Assembly: GCF_030816295.1 (NCBI RefSeq)
Contig: NZ_JAUSXV010000001.1
Span: 1,984,001 to 2,048,000, forward strand
Length of the DNA stretch: 64,000 bases
Reading direction: 5' to 3'
DNA from: Microbacterium natoriense
GTDB taxonomy: Bacteria; Actinomycetota; Actinomycetes; Actinomycetales; Microbacteriaceae
The position numbers and the translations under genes were made by a program. The notes under the pieces are model-generated. The model was not told where the DNA came from. It worked only from the letters and a program-made list of their open reading frames with translations, and searched no databases. Within the stretch, counting starts at the first letter, position 1. Every line of letters begins with the position of its first letter. Positions 17,296 through 26,177 of the stretch are shown one piece after another.

Positions 17296-17586
17296 ATGAC
17301 CACGCAGCACACGAACGGCCCCAAGGCCGCCGACACGAAGATCGTGACCACGAACACGGGTCGCATCCTCCGAGTCAGCGCCGATGACGTCGATGCGGCT
17401 GCGCGTGCCGCCGCAGCACCAGTTGCGGTCGTGCACCCGATCGACCCCGCTCGCCGTGCAGATGTGCTGTTCCGCAAGCGTCGCGACGAGGGGCACGAGC
17501 TCAGCGCGTGGTGGATGATCGGCGCATTCCTCGCGACGAGCGGCCTGGTCATCCTGCTGCTGTCGGGTGTGCCCGGCGTCGCCTGA
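17296..17586 (+). CDS. Small C-terminally anchored membrane protein, function unknown
   Basis: A 96-residue protein: a soluble alanine-rich first half (SADDVDAAARAAAAPVAVVHP), a basic stretch (FRKRRDEGHE), then one membrane helix near the end (WWMIGAFLATSGLVILLLSGVPGV). AGGAGG lies eight bases before the ATG. It sits between glpX and the converging rmuC gene. The 150-base gap before it contains ACAATTGT within TGTCACAATTGTCACTG, a possible operator, but nothing else recognisable. I do not recognise the family. Confidence 0.65.
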   Translation: MTTQHTNGPKAADTKIVTTNTGRILRVSADDVDAAARAAAAPVAVVHPIDPARRADVLFRKRRDEGHELSAWWMIGAFLATSGLVILLLSGVPGVA

Positions 17587-17616
17587 CCGCCGCATCCTCT
17601 CAGACCTCGTCTGCCT

Positions 17617-18897
17617 TCAGACCTCGTCGATCCGGGTCCGGATCTCGCCGATCTCGGCGCGCACGGGTTCCACGGCCTCCTCGTCTGCGTGCGGTAGGAC
17701 AGCAGGCTCCGGGGATCGCACCGGGTCAGCGACCAGTTCGGTCGCGGTGAACCGGCGGGCGCTCGCCTCGATCACCTGGGGCGCTGCGTCGAGCGTGGAG
17801 GAATCGATACCCGGGAACTGGCGCGCCGTCACCAGTACCCGGCTTTCCAGCGAGCCCGCGAAGCGGTTGTAGCTGTCGACCGTGCGCTCGAGCGCCTTGC
17901 GCAGGTCGTCGGCGTGCCCGGCGAGCACACCGAGGCGGTCGTACAGCTGCGTGCCGAGGTTCAACAGTGCCTTCGCCTCGGTCGACACCTCCTGCTGCGT
18001 CCACGTGTACGCCACGGTCTTCAGCACAGCCCACAGGTTCACCGGCGAGGCGAGCGCGACGCGCCGGCTGAAGGCGTAGTCGAGCAGGGTCGGGTCTTCG
18101 TCGATCGCCGCGGCGAGCAGCGACTCGCTGGGCAGGAAGCAGATCACGAACTCGGGGCTCGCATCGAGTCCTGACCAGTAGGCCTTCTTCGCGAGAGCGT
18201 CGATGTGGGCGCGGACCGCCTTCACATGCTTCTGCATGTGCAGGCGTCGCTGGGCCTCGTGCGCGTCGCCGACAGGCAGCGCAGACGCCTCGAGATAGGC
18301 GTCGAGCGGCACCTTGGCATCCACCGGGATGGAGGCGCCGCCGGCCAGCCGGATCACCATGTCGGGTCGTCCTGTGCCCCGGTCGGAGGAGATCGTCGAC
18401 TGCAGATCGAAGTCGACGTGGCGGGTGAGACCTGCGGCCTCGACCACACGCCTCAGCTGCGTCTCACCCCAGACGCCTCGTGTCGCCGTCGACTTCAGTG
18501 CCCCGGCGAGCGACTCGGTGGTGGCACGAAGAGCCTCATCGGACTCCTGGGCACGGCGCAGCTGCTCGGCGAGCGAGCCGAACTGCGCGTGACGCTCCTG
18601 CTCGATCGCCGCCACCTTGCTCTGCATCTGCTGCAGGCTCTCGCGCACCGGTGCGAGAGCGGTGAGGACGGCGTTCTGCTGCTGCACTCTCTGCGCCTCT
18701 GCACGCTGCTCCTCTCGGGAGTGCTCGACGGCGTCGCGGTACAGGTCGTACTGGCGGTCGCGGTCGTCGCGGGCTGCGGCGAGCTCGGCCTGAGCACGAG
18801 CGAGGTCGGCAGACCCGCGCGACGCGCGCACGTACCAGCCGAGCGCACCGCCCGCGGCGAGGGCGATGAGCAGGAGAACCACGGTGAGAGCATCCAT
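17617..18897 (-). CDS. rmuC: DNA recombination protein RmuC
   Basis: A 426-residue protein: an N-terminal membrane helix (VVLLLIALAAGGALGWYV), a long coiled coil (ADLARAQAELAAARDDRDRQ through LRRAQESDEALRATTESL), and a restriction-endonuclease-like domain with TATRGVWGETQLRRVVEAAGL, RPDMVIRLAGGASIPVDAKVPLDAY and FVICFLPSESLLAAAIDEDP. RmuC limits recombination at inverted repeats, an apt role in this repeat-bearing genome. The ATG at 18897 follows CATCAT at six bases; the open frame above is not family-like. Confidence 0.93.
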   Translation of the reverse strand: MDALTVVLLLIALAAGGALGWYVRASRGSADLARAQAELAAARDDRDRQYDLYRDAVEHSREEQRAEAQRVQQQNAVLTALAPVRESLQQMQSKVAAIEQERHAQFGSLAEQLRRAQESDEALRATTESLAGALKSTATRGVWGETQLRRVVEAAGLTRHVDFDLQSTISSDRGTGRPDMVIRLAGGASIPVDAKVPLDAYLEASALPVGDAHEAQRRLHMQKHVKAVRAHIDALAKKAYWSGLDASPEFVICFLPSESLLAAAIDEDPTLLDYAFSRRVALASPVNLWAVLKTVAYTWTQQEVSTEAKALLNLGTQLYDRLGVLAGHADDLRKALERTVDSYNRFAGSLESRVLVTARQFPGIDSSTLDAAPQVIEASARRFTATELVADPVRSPEPAVLPHADEEAVEPVRAEIGEIRTRIDEV

Positions 18898-18950
18898 GTC
18901 TTCATGATGCTCCCGGCATCCGACATCGCCGTGTTCATCGGATCGCCTGT

Positions 18951-19493
18951 TCACTCCCGGGGGAGGATCTCCCGCTCGAACTCCGCGTAGTCGGTCTTGT
19001 ACTCGCCTTCGGGCGTTTCGACGCACGCGTTCGACTGCCGGATGCCGATCTCGAGCTCGTCGGCGCCGTATCGCGTGGCGCCGACCGTGAATCCACCGGT
19101 CTTGAGGTCGATCGTGATGTCGTCGCGAGTCAGCCGCGCGTTCGGATCGTCGCCGCCGATCTCTCCCTCATGGGCCCAGCCGAGCGATTCCAGCTCGGCC
19201 GCGACATCCTCGACCGCCGCTTGCCGGTCTTCCCCGACCTTGGCGCTTCCACCTGCGTGATACGCCACACCCCACCCGGTGAGGCTCCCGCCGCACTGTT
19301 CCAGATATCCGGCGACGCCGGCGTCGCTCAGATCTGCTGTGTCAAGGGCCTGCAGCACATCCTGCGCGGCATCGTCGACCACGGCTGCGTGCTTGTCGAG
19401 CTCTGCGCGCGCGCCATCGTGCGTGGCAGAGCACGCGGTGAGCAGCAGCGAGAGGGCTGCGAGGGCCGCGGTCTTCGTGAGGATGCCCGTCAC
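18951..19493 (-). CDS. Lipoprotein, paralogue of the upstream gene; possible immunity protein
   Basis: A 180-residue predicted lipoprotein: signal peptide TGILTKTAALAALSLLLTAC with the lipobox cysteine at about residue 20. The mature part has conserved QCGGSL and NACVETPEG cysteines that could pair, and LGWAHEGEIGGDD and FEREILPRE. It aligns along its whole length with the 19498-20037 protein, so the pair arose by duplication. Last gene of a five-gene overlapping operon with a secreted-type hydrolase; tandem lipoproteins beside a lipase-like effector suggest immunity, which is inference. Start chosen at the GTG four bases past the upstream stop. Confidence 0.72.
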   Translation of the reverse strand: MTGILTKTAALAALSLLLTACSATHDGARAELDKHAAVVDDAAQDVLQALDTADLSDAGVAGYLEQCGGSLTGWGVAYHAGGSAKVGEDRQAAVEDVAAELESLGWAHEGEIGGDDPNARLTRDDITIDLKTGGFTVGATRYGADELEIGIRQSNACVETPEGEYKTDYAEFEREILPRE

Positions 19494-19497
19494 GCGG

Positions 19498-20037
19498 TCA
19501 TGCACGGGGGAGGATCTTCTTCTCGAGGTCCGCGAAATCGGTGTCGTGGACGCCGTCCGGCACACGCACGCAAGCGTCGGCATGGGTGATTCCGACCTGC
19601 ATCTCGTCTTCTCCATAGGTCTTGCCGCCGATCACCGCGCCCCCGGCCTTCACGTCGATCGTCACGTCGTCCCGAGTGAACCGGGCCGACATCCGGTCGT
19701 CGCCGATCTCGCCCTCGTGCCGCCATCCGAGCGATTGAAGCTCTTCCGTCATGGTGTCGATCGCCCCGGCCAGGTCCTCTCCGACCGTCGCCGACGCGCC
19801 TGCGCTGTACGCCAGGCCCGGCTTGAGGCTGCCGCCGCAGTACTCGACACGTCCCGCGGCGGAAGCGCCCTGCAATCCCGCGGCATCCATGGCGAGCAGC
19901 ACGTCCTGGGCAGCCGTGTTCAGCGTGTCCGCGCGGCGCTCGAGTTCTTCGCGGGCACCGGACGGTGTCGGCGCGCAGCCCGTGAACAGCAGTGTGAGCA
20001 GACCCACGACGGCGATCCCTCCCATCAGTCTTCTCAT
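19498..20037 (-). CDS. Lipoprotein, first of a tandem pair; possible immunity protein
   Basis: A 179-residue predicted lipoprotein with signal peptide RRLMGGIAVVGLLTLLFTGC (lipobox cysteine about residue 21). Shared with its neighbour: a helical start (AREELERRADTLNTAAQDVL), EYCGGSL, LGWRHEGEIGDD, a FTRDDVTIDV strand, ADACVRVPDG and a final EKKILPRA. Its ATG overlaps the stop of the DUF1023 hydrolase gene by one base (TGATG), so translation should be coupled to that gene. No enzymatic motif is visible; anchored outside the membrane, it could neutralise or assist the hydrolase. Confidence 0.75.
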   Translation of the reverse strand: MRRLMGGIAVVGLLTLLFTGCAPTPSGAREELERRADTLNTAAQDVLLAMDAAGLQGASAAGRVEYCGGSLKPGLAYSAGASATVGEDLAGAIDTMTEELQSLGWRHEGEIGDDRMSARFTRDDVTIDVKAGGAVIGGKTYGEDEMQVGITHADACVRVPDGVHDTDFADLEKKILPRA

Positions 20038-21809
20038 CAGTCCATCCCGGTGTCCGAGCGGTCCCGCTCGTTCGACGTGGGATCGCGATCCCATTCCGGG
20101 TCGACAGGGTCGCGCCACCAAGGATCGTACGACTGATCGGCGCTGTTCGTGTCGTCTCCGTGCCCGTCGACGATGCGGCCCAGATTGTAGAGCGACTCCG
20201 TGTCTCGATCGAAGTACTTCTCGTGGTCGGTCGTGTTGATGACAGGCCAGCGACTGGTCGACTCCGCTTCGAATCTCTGGGCGCCGAAGTCCTCCGACGA
20301 GGGATCCATGCCCAGGCCGACGTCGAAGACGTCATCCTTCCCGACCCAGCCTTCGTCGCCGAGGAAGCCCACCAGATCGCGGCTGTTACGGCCGGCGTAG
20401 ACGTGATCCGCCCCGACGCTGAAGTCCGAGGCGTTCTCGGCAGGTCCCGTGCCGGGGCTTCCCACGAGCGCGACGTCGTCGACGGCGAGGTCGTGATCCG
20501 TCGCCGCGAAGGACGTCGTCGTGGATCCGTAGCTGTGCCCGATCGCCGTCATATGGGCCGGATCGTCCGCCCGCGAGGCGCGCAGGCCGTCGACCGCGTC
20601 CGCGAGCCGCGAACCGCCCTCCTCGGCGTAGCTCTCCGAGGGCACCTCGCCCCATTCGAGCAGGTCGCCCGCCGGTGTGTCGTATCCGAGCCAGAAGAGC
20701 GTCGCGACACTCGACCCGTCACCGCCATAGCGCGCGCTCTCGTACAGGTTGGCCGCCTGCTGGGCGTATCCGGGAGCATCCGTCATCTCCGTGCGGATGC
20801 CGGGGATCTGGATCGACACGTCATCCGCCGTGTCGAGATCGCCGACGCCGATCGCTACGCGGCCGTCGCCGTCGAAGGCATCGGGATCATACAGCCACAG
20901 CGTCCCACCCGGCTTCTCGTCGGTGCCCGGCACGACATAGTCGTCGGCGAGCTTCAACGCCGTTTCGGCGGCTTCGGCGTTCTCGAGTCGCTGCCGTTCG
21001 GCGGAGGTGAGCGTGCCCTCTTCCTCCTTCAGACGGAGCTCGGTCAGGTCGCTGTCGAGCAGCAGCCGGTTCGCGTCGTCACGCGTCCGCGCCGGCAGAC
21101 CGTCGGCGCTTCCGAGCCGCTCCGGGTAAGCGGCGATCAGCGCGTCCTGCTCGGCCTCGGAGAGCCCCGCCCACCACGCGGCCATCTTCTCTGGGCCGTC
21201 GCCGGCAGCGGGCATGCTGCCGATCACGGCGAGGGCGAGCGGATCGATTCCGCCGGTCGCCTTTCTCGCCTCGGAGACCGTGTCAGCCCCGGTGAACAGC
21301 TGCACGAGGAAGTCCTCGTTCGCGGTCACTCGCTGCGTGAAGCTCGAGATGTCGGAGAGGATGCCGGATTGTCGTGACGTCAGGCTGCGGGCACGTTCCT
21401 GCAGCGCGGCGATCTCGGCCTCCGTCACATCGTCGGCGGCGTTCACGTCGGCGATGAGATCGGTCCGATCGCGGTGGTAGGCGGTGATATCGCCCTGGAG
21501 ATCGGTGTGCTCGCTCAAGAGGGTGCGAAGCTGTTCGGCGAAGACATCCACTCCGCGTGCGACGCGTTTGAGCGTCGCCGCCATCGGCTCGTGCTTCTTC
21601 GCGAAGGCGGCTGCATGGTCGGAGTACGCCGAAGCCGCGTCTCCCAACCACAGGTAGCTGGGGGAGGCCAGGGCTGCCGCCTCCTCGGCGAACTCGCTGA
21701 TGCGCGTCGCGTTCGAGAGCAGCGTGCCGGAGAAGGCCTCGGCCCCGGCGGCAGAACCTTCAGGGCGATCGACCGGATCGATGGCGGCGGGGACGTCGAT
21801 CGTGGTCAT
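20037..21809 (-). CDS. Alpha/beta hydrolase of the DUF1023 (Abhydrolase_8) type with WXG100-like N-terminal region
   Basis: A 590-residue protein. The first ~200 residues are helical, with a WLG turn at residues 54-56 (SPSYLWLGDAASAYSDHAAAF) and coiled-coil segments (LRTLLSEHTDLQGDITAYHR; AALQERARSLTSRQSG), like WXG100/LXG proteins exported by type VII secretion. The C-terminal ~250 residues are a DUF1023 hydrolase with nucleophile elbow AIGHSYGSTT and PGTGPAENASDF. There is no signal peptide, as expected for such substrates. Its ATG overlaps the small upstream gene by four bases. The target (lipid or ester) is unknown; no ESX core genes lie in the window. Confidence 0.8.
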   Translation of the reverse strand: MTTIDVPAAIDPVDRPEGSAAGAEAFSGTLLSNATRISEFAEEAAALASPSYLWLGDAASAYSDHAAAFAKKHEPMAATLKRVARGVDVFAEQLRTLLSEHTDLQGDITAYHRDRTDLIADVNAADDVTEAEIAALQERARSLTSRQSGILSDISSFTQRVTANEDFLVQLFTGADTVSEARKATGGIDPLALAVIGSMPAAGDGPEKMAAWWAGLSEAEQDALIAAYPERLGSADGLPARTRDDANRLLLDSDLTELRLKEEEGTLTSAERQRLENAEAAETALKLADDYVVPGTDEKPGGTLWLYDPDAFDGDGRVAIGVGDLDTADDVSIQIPGIRTEMTDAPGYAQQAANLYESARYGGDGSSVATLFWLGYDTPAGDLLEWGEVPSESYAEEGGSRLADAVDGLRASRADDPAHMTAIGHSYGSTTTSFAATDHDLAVDDVALVGSPGTGPAENASDFSVGADHVYAGRNSRDLVGFLGDEGWVGKDDVFDVGLGMDPSSEDFGAQRFEAESTSRWPVINTTDHEKYFDRDTESLYNLGRIVDGHGDDTNSADQSYDPWWRDPVDPEWDRDPTSNERDRSDTGMD

Positions 21810-22102
21810 CGCGTCTCCAGCTGTTCCATGCGCCGCGCGATCTCGGCGTCGAAGCTGGAGTACGTCCCGTGGGTGGAACGCAGCTCGTCGGCGTACACCT
21901 CGGAGGCGACGGACGCCGTTCGCTCTGTGGTCTCCCACATTTCGAGGAAGACCCGGGCCGCTCCCGTCGCGACCGTCGGCAGGCCGCTCGTCGATACGGA
22001 CGAGAGTCCGTCGGCCGCCGCACGCAGCTGCGACGCCTGCGTGCCCCACCGGGGGATCAGGAGCTCGGTCGCGAGCGGGTCGTAGTACACGCCCCCGGTC
22101 AT
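21806..22102 (-). CDS. Small helical WXG100/ESX-like protein
   Basis: A 98-residue, probably all-helical protein resembling ESX-associated partners: a first helix region (WGTQASQLRAAADGLSSV), a turn, a second helix (ARVFLEMWETTERTASVASEV), and a C-terminal YSSFD fitting the type VII YxxxD/E export signal. It overlaps both neighbours by four bases, placing it in the operon with the WLG-containing hydrolase, its likely helical-bundle partner. A canonical WxG turn is not present here, so the assignment rests on size, fold prediction and context. Confidence 0.62.
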   Translation of the reverse strand: MTGGVYYDPLATELLIPRWGTQASQLRAAADGLSSVSTSGLPTVATGAARVFLEMWETTERTASVASEVYADELRSTHGTYSSFDAEIARRMEQLETR

Positions 22103-22635
22103 GACGCCGAGCCGATCAACTCACGGACGCGACTGGTGCCGACCGGCAGCCCCGCAGACGTGAGGCGCAGGAACAGGCGCCCGGTGTCAGGCGCGTACCC
22201 GAAGAGCAGGCTCTCGGAGCCGAGCTCGCCCGGGCGATCGGCGAGCACTCGCGGCAACCCGGTGGGCGGGGTGAACACCTGCCAGCCGTCGGCCGTCAAC
22301 AGGGTTTCGGCGTCGCGCAGGTGGCCGATGCCCACGGCGGCGGGTGCATCGTCGAGCGTCAGGGTGATGCTGCGACGCACGGAGTCGTCGGTCGGGCCGG
22401 GAATCCAGCGGACCGACTGCACCGGCATACCGTGGCTCACGAGCCGGGCCCAGCAGCCGTCCGCTTCGGCGGTCACGAACTCGGCGAACGGTTCAGCAGC
22501 TCGCTCCGGCAGTCCGGAATCGGTCACCGGCGGTGCTTCAGGTGGAAGGACGACGATGTCGAGATCGGGATGGCGCCGTCGCACGACCGACCAGAACGGA
22601 TCCTCGTTCACGGCTGCTGCTGGGTCGTTCGACAT
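22099..22635 (-). CDS. Hypothetical protein heading the WXG100-like/hydrolase operon
   Basis: A 178-residue soluble protein without signal peptide or membrane helix. It opens with DPFWSVVRRRHPDLDIVVLP and ends FLRLTSAGLPVGTSRVRELI, an alternating alpha/beta pattern. It is the first gene of the five-gene run, with AGAGGGGG upstream of its ATG and a four-base overlap to the next gene. Position and cytoplasmic character would suit a chaperone for the secreted pair, as EspG-type proteins do in ESX loci, but I see no sequence motif linking it to EspG. Function unknown. Confidence 0.68.
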   Translation of the reverse strand: MSNDPAAAVNEDPFWSVVRRRHPDLDIVVLPPEAPPVTDSGLPERAAEPFAEFVTAEADGCWARLVSHGMPVQSVRWIPGPTDDSVRRSITLTLDDAPAAVGIGHLRDAETLLTADGWQVFTPPTGLPRVLADRPGELGSESLLFGYAPDTGRLFLRLTSAGLPVGTSRVRELIGSAS

Positions 22636-22737
22636 GGAGCCCCCTCTGCTCGGATGTGTTCATGCTATGGGGCGGAGTCCACGGCGCAGAGGGGGAGGAC
22701 TCCCCATGCGCACGGGCAGTCGTACGGCGGGGTGGAT

Positions 22738-23346
22738 TCAGGCGACCGCGCGCTCGGGCGTCGCGCGCTCGGATGTTGCGACGACGGGCTCGGTGATTCG
22801 GAGTCCGAGAGAGGCGGCGAGGGCGAAGACGTCGGATGCTCCGGCTCTGAGCGCCGAGTCGATCACGATCTGCGCGCATGCGCGGGCGTCGGCCAGAGCG
22901 TCGTGATGCGAGAACTCGGCGAATCCCGCAGCGGCTGCGGCCCGGGGCAGCCGGTACGAGTCGAGGTCGTACGTCTTGCGCGCGACCTGCAGGCTGCACA
23001 GCGAGCGGTACGGCGGGCACTCCAGTCCGGTCGCCTCGGACGCCCGGCGCAGTACGTTGACGTCGAAGCCGGCGTTGTGCGCGACCAGCACATCGGCTCC
23101 GGCGAACGCGCACAGCCGGTCGAACTGATCGATCCACGAGTCCGCAGTCTGCACGTCTTCGGGCTGGATCCCGTGGATCCTGACGTTCCACTCCTGGAAC
23201 TCGTCGTGTCCGGCGGGCGGCTGGATCAGCCAGCCCGCGGTGGCGACGACTCGTCCGTCGCGCACGCGCACGAGACCGACCGAGCAGGCGGATGCCGGAC
23301 TGGAGTTCGCTGTTTCGAAGTCGATCGCGGTGAAATCCAGTGGCAC
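22738..23346 (-). CDS. DnaQ-like 3'-5' exonuclease
   Basis: A 202-residue DEDDh exonuclease: FTAIDFETANSS (ExoI, first Asp-Glu), VLVAHNAGFDVNVLRRA (ExoII Asp) and HHDALADARACAQIV (ExoIII His and Asp). Such stand-alone proteins in actinobacteria resemble the DNA polymerase III epsilon fold but lack a polymerase partner, so repair or RNA processing is possible. It starts at a GTG with GGTGGGGAGG upstream. It is divergent from the methyltransferase gene. Confidence 0.88.
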   Translation of the reverse strand: MPLDFTAIDFETANSSPASACSVGLVRVRDGRVVATAGWLIQPPAGHDEFQEWNVRIHGIQPEDVQTADSWIDQFDRLCAFAGADVLVAHNAGFDVNVLRRASEATGLECPPYRSLCSLQVARKTYDLDSYRLPRAAAAAGFAEFSHHDALADARACAQIVIDSALRAGASDVFALAASLGLRITEPVVATSERATPERAVA

Positions 23347-23405
23347 CTCCCCACCTTCTCTCCGACGGCGCGGACGGCTCGGAAGACTCGCCGTAGGCTG
23401 GCGAC

Positions 23406-24146
23406 ATGACTGACGAGATGGCGACCTCGTTCGGCGCGGAGGCCGAGAACTACGAGGCAGGTCGACCCGAGTACCGTTTCGATGCCGTCGTGTGGATGCT
23501 CGAGCCGATGTCCGAGGGATCCCGCCGTATCGCCGATGTGGGTGCGGGGACCGGCAAGCTCACGCGGGTGCTCGCGCATGCACCGGACGCGGAGGTCGTG
23601 GCGATCGATCCCGATCCCGCGATGCTCGCGATTCTGCGCGCGACTGTCCCTGGCGTTCCCACATTCCGCGGGTCTGCCGAATCGCTGCCGCTGCCTGACG
23701 CCTCCGTCGACGCCGTCGTGCTCGGGCAGGCGTGGCACTGGGTCGACCCCGTTGCGGCGTCGACCGAGATCGGCAGGGTCCTGAGGCCCGGGGGAGTGCT
23801 CGGCCTGGTCTGGAACATCCGCGACGAGCGGGAGGGCTGGGTGCGCCGGCTCACGGAGATCATGCACGGCAGCAACGCCGAGATCATGCTCGCAGGCGGC
23901 GGTCCCGTCGTCGCGGCGCCCTTCGGACCCCTCGAGGAGGAGTCGTGGGAGTGGGTGCGCCCGATCTCCCGTGCGCAACTGCACAGCATGGCAGCGTCGC
24001 GCAGTTACATCATCACCGCGTCCGACGACGAGAAGGCGCGCATCCGACGCGAGATGGACGAGCTGTTCGATGAGCTCGGCCTGCACGCCGACGCGACCAT
24101 AGATCTGCCCTACGTCACCAGAGCGTTCCGCTCCGTGCGCGAGTAG
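23406..24146 (+). CDS. Class I SAM-dependent methyltransferase
   Basis: A 246-residue Methyltransf_11-type enzyme: SAM-binding motif I IADVGAGTGKLTRVL, motif II acidic end VVAIDPDPAML, and DAVVLGQAWHWVDP as motif IV, with RVLRPGGVLGLVWN after it. The N-terminal FGAEAENYEAGRPEY pattern is shared with many small-molecule methyltransferases. TAGGCT lies six bases upstream of the ATG, so the gene is probably leaderless. Substrate not predictable. Confidence 0.88.
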   Translation: MTDEMATSFGAEAENYEAGRPEYRFDAVVWMLEPMSEGSRRIADVGAGTGKLTRVLAHAPDAEVVAIDPDPAMLAILRATVPGVPTFRGSAESLPLPDASVDAVVLGQAWHWVDPVAASTEIGRVLRPGGVLGLVWNIRDEREGWVRRLTEIMHGSNAEIMLAGGGPVVAAPFGPLEEESWEWVRPISRAQLHSMAASRSYIITASDDEKARIRREMDELFDELGLHADATIDLPYVTRAFRSVRE

Positions 24147-24187
24147 CCTCGGCATCCGCCCTTCGGCATCCCCCCTTCCTTCCTGAC

Positions 24188-24265
24188 GCGAGAATAGGTC
24201 AACCGCACCAGGGCAGGACGGATGCGGACGGAACCTCCTGTTCTCGTGCGGTTGACCTATCGCGG
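24188..24265. repeat. Long-loop inverted repeat after the methyltransferase gene
   Basis: TAGGTCAACCGCAC (24196-24209) pairs perfectly with GTGCGGTTGACCTA (24247-24260). The stem extends to CGCGA/TCGCG across a bulge, with a 37-base loop. It lies between the methyltransferase stop and ychF. It may terminate transcription or be a dispersed palindromic element. Confidence 0.75.
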
Positions 24266-24307
24266 GCAGGCGGGGCGACGGCATCCGCGCCGGTAGACTC
24301 GACTCCC

Positions 24308-25381
24308 GTGGCTCTTACTATCGGGATCGTCGGCCTGCCGAATGTCGGCAAGTCCACCCTCTTCAACGCTCTGACCAAGAACGACGTGCTCGCGGCGAAC
24401 TATCCGTTCGCGACGATCGAGCCGAACGTCGGCGTGGTCAACCTGCCCGACCCGCGACTGGACACACTCGCGGAGATCTTCAGCAGCGAGCGCATCCTGC
24501 CCGCGGCGGTGTCGTTCGTCGACATCGCCGGTATCGTGCGCGGCGCGAGTGAGGGCGAGGGTCTCGGCAACAAGTTCCTCGCAAACATCCGAGAAGCGGA
24601 TGCCATCGCTCAGGTGGTCCGTGGATTCGCCGACGACGACGTCGTGCACGTCGACGGCACGGTGAACCCGGCATCCGACATGGAGACCATCAATGCCGAG
24701 CTCATGCTCGCCGACCTCGAGACCGTGGACAGGGCGATCTCCCGCTACGAGAAAGAGGTGCGCGGCAAGAAGATCGATCCCGTGGTCCTCGAGACCGCCG
24801 TCGCCGCGAAGGACGCGCTCGAGCGCGGCGTCCTGCTGTCGGTCTCGGGGCTCGATCTCGCCCCGATCCGCGAGCTGGGTCTGCTCACCTCCAAGCCGGT
24901 CATCTTCGTCTTCAACGTCGACGAGGCTGTGCTGACGGATGCCGCGCGCAAGGAGGAGCTCGCCGCTCTCGTCGCGCCCGCGAAGGCCATCTTCCTCGAC
25001 GCGAAGATCGAGTCCGAGCTCATCGATCTCGACCCCGAAGACGCCGCCGAACTGCTCGCGTCGACCGGGCAGGACGAGTCGGGTCTCGACCAGCTCGCCC
25101 GCATCGGCTTCGACACCCTCGGGCTGCAGACCTATCTGACCGCCGGCCCGAAGGAAGCCCGTGCCTGGACGATCGGCAAGGGCTGGAAGGCGCCGCAGGC
25201 CGCGGGAGTCATCCACACCGACTTTGAGAAGGGCTTCATCAAGGCCGAGGTCATCTCGTTCGACGACCTCGTCGAGACCGGTTCCGTCGCCGAAGCCCGC
25301 GCGAAGGGCAAGGCCCGCCTCGAAGGCAAGGACTACGTCATGCAGGACGGCGACGTGGTGGAGTTCCGCTTCAACAACTGA
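24308..25381 (+). CDS. ychF: Redox-regulated ATPase YchF (OBG family)
   Basis: Universal ribosome-associated P-loop ATPase of the OBG group, 357 residues. G1 [14 protein letters not shown], switch II region [18 protein letters not shown], the altered G4 FVFNVDE (replacing NKxD, hence ATP preference), and a C-terminal TGS domain ([20 protein letters not shown] onward, ending [10 protein letters not shown]). The start is a GTG; TAGACT (24294-24299) lies eight bases upstream, a slightly wider leaderless spacing than elsewhere. Monocistronic. Confidence 0.96.
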   Translation: MALTIGIVGLPNVGKSTLFNALTKNDVLAANYPFATIEPNVGVVNLPDPRLDTLAEIFSSERILPAAVSFVDIAGIVRGASEGEGLGNKFLANIREADAIAQVVRGFADDDVVHVDGTVNPASDMETINAELMLADLETVDRAISRYEKEVRGKKIDPVVLETAVAAKDALERGVLLSVSGLDLAPIRELGLLTSKPVIFVFNVDEAVLTDAARKEELAALVAPAKAIFLDAKIESELIDLDPEDAAELLASTGQDESGLDQLARIGFDTLGLQTYLTAGPKEARAWTIGKGWKAPQAAGVIHTDFEKGFIKAEVISFDDLVETGSVAEARAKGKARLEGKDYVMQDGDVVEFRFNN

Positions 25382-25456
25382 TGCGGGTGACGGCGCGACT
25401 CTGACGGCCGCCGAGTCCGCTTCGGCTCGAGTGGCCACGACCTCTAGACTTCCGAG

Positions 25457-26125
25457 GTGCAGAACGCTCCCACGAGTGCCCGCGGCACCGGGCGCATGGT
25501 CCTCATCACCATGGCCGCGGTCGTCGTGTTCGTGCCTGCCCTGCTCGCGGCCTGGATCGGATTCATCTTCCTCGCAGAGCGCGTGGACATGGATCTGACC
25601 GCGAACGAGGTGTTCGCCTGGCTCATCGCAGCGATCGTCGCGCTCGTGCTCTGGCCGATCACCTTGCGCGCGACGCGTCGGCAGTTCTGGGCACAACGCC
25701 AGCGCAAACTCGGAGATCCGGACCCGGCGAAGAATGTTCCCGGGCCGCCGGTGCCGAAGGTGCGCATCGCCACCGGCGACCTGCTGGGTCGTGTCACGGT
25801 CGTGATCCTCGGCGCCCTCGCGCTGCTGCTCATCAGCGGATCGCAGGAGATCACCACGCTTCTCACCCTCGGTATCGGCGCGGCGAGCAGCGGTCCGCGC
25901 TCCGCGTGGTTGCTTCTTCAGTTGGCGGTCTTCCTGCTGCTCTTCGCCCTGTTCCTGCCGGTGCTGTGGCTGACCGACCGGACGCTGAAGAGAGTTCCGC
26001 CGGCGGATCCACGTCGCCGGGCTCTCGAGATCAGGCAGGACTGGTACCTCGCCGCCGTGACCGCCTGGGTGGCGTGTCTGGTGCTCGGATACCTCTTCGC
26101 CTATCTCGTGCTCACCAGGCTCTGA
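25457..26125 (+). CDS. Four-helix membrane protein, function unknown
   Basis: A 222-residue protein with about five hydrophobic segments: VLITMAAVVVFVPALLAAWI, FAWLIAAIVALVLWPITL, a central VVILGALALLLISG, LLLQLAVFLLLFALFLPVLW, and a C-terminal AAVTAWVACLVLGYLFAYLV. A basic cytoplasmic loop (RATRRQFWAQRQRKLGDP) separates the second and third. GTG start with TAGACT exactly six bases upstream (25445-25450). I do not recognise the family. Confidence 0.72.
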   Translation: MQNAPTSARGTGRMVLITMAAVVVFVPALLAAWIGFIFLAERVDMDLTANEVFAWLIAAIVALVLWPITLRATRRQFWAQRQRKLGDPDPAKNVPGPPVPKVRIATGDLLGRVTVVILGALALLLISGSQEITTLLTLGIGAASSGPRSAWLLLQLAVFLLLFALFLPVLWLTDRTLKRVPPADPRRRALEIRQDWYLAAVTAWVACLVLGYLFAYLVLTRL

Positions 26126-26177
26126 GCACTCGACAGGCGTGCGCAGCGAGCGTCTCAGTGACAGCCGGCGAACGAGG

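Noticed and set aside
21806..22102. Classical toxin-antitoxin pair of the small protein and the hydrolase
   Set aside because: Both look secretion-type helical partners, with an export-like YSSFD; the lipoproteins are better candidates for protection.
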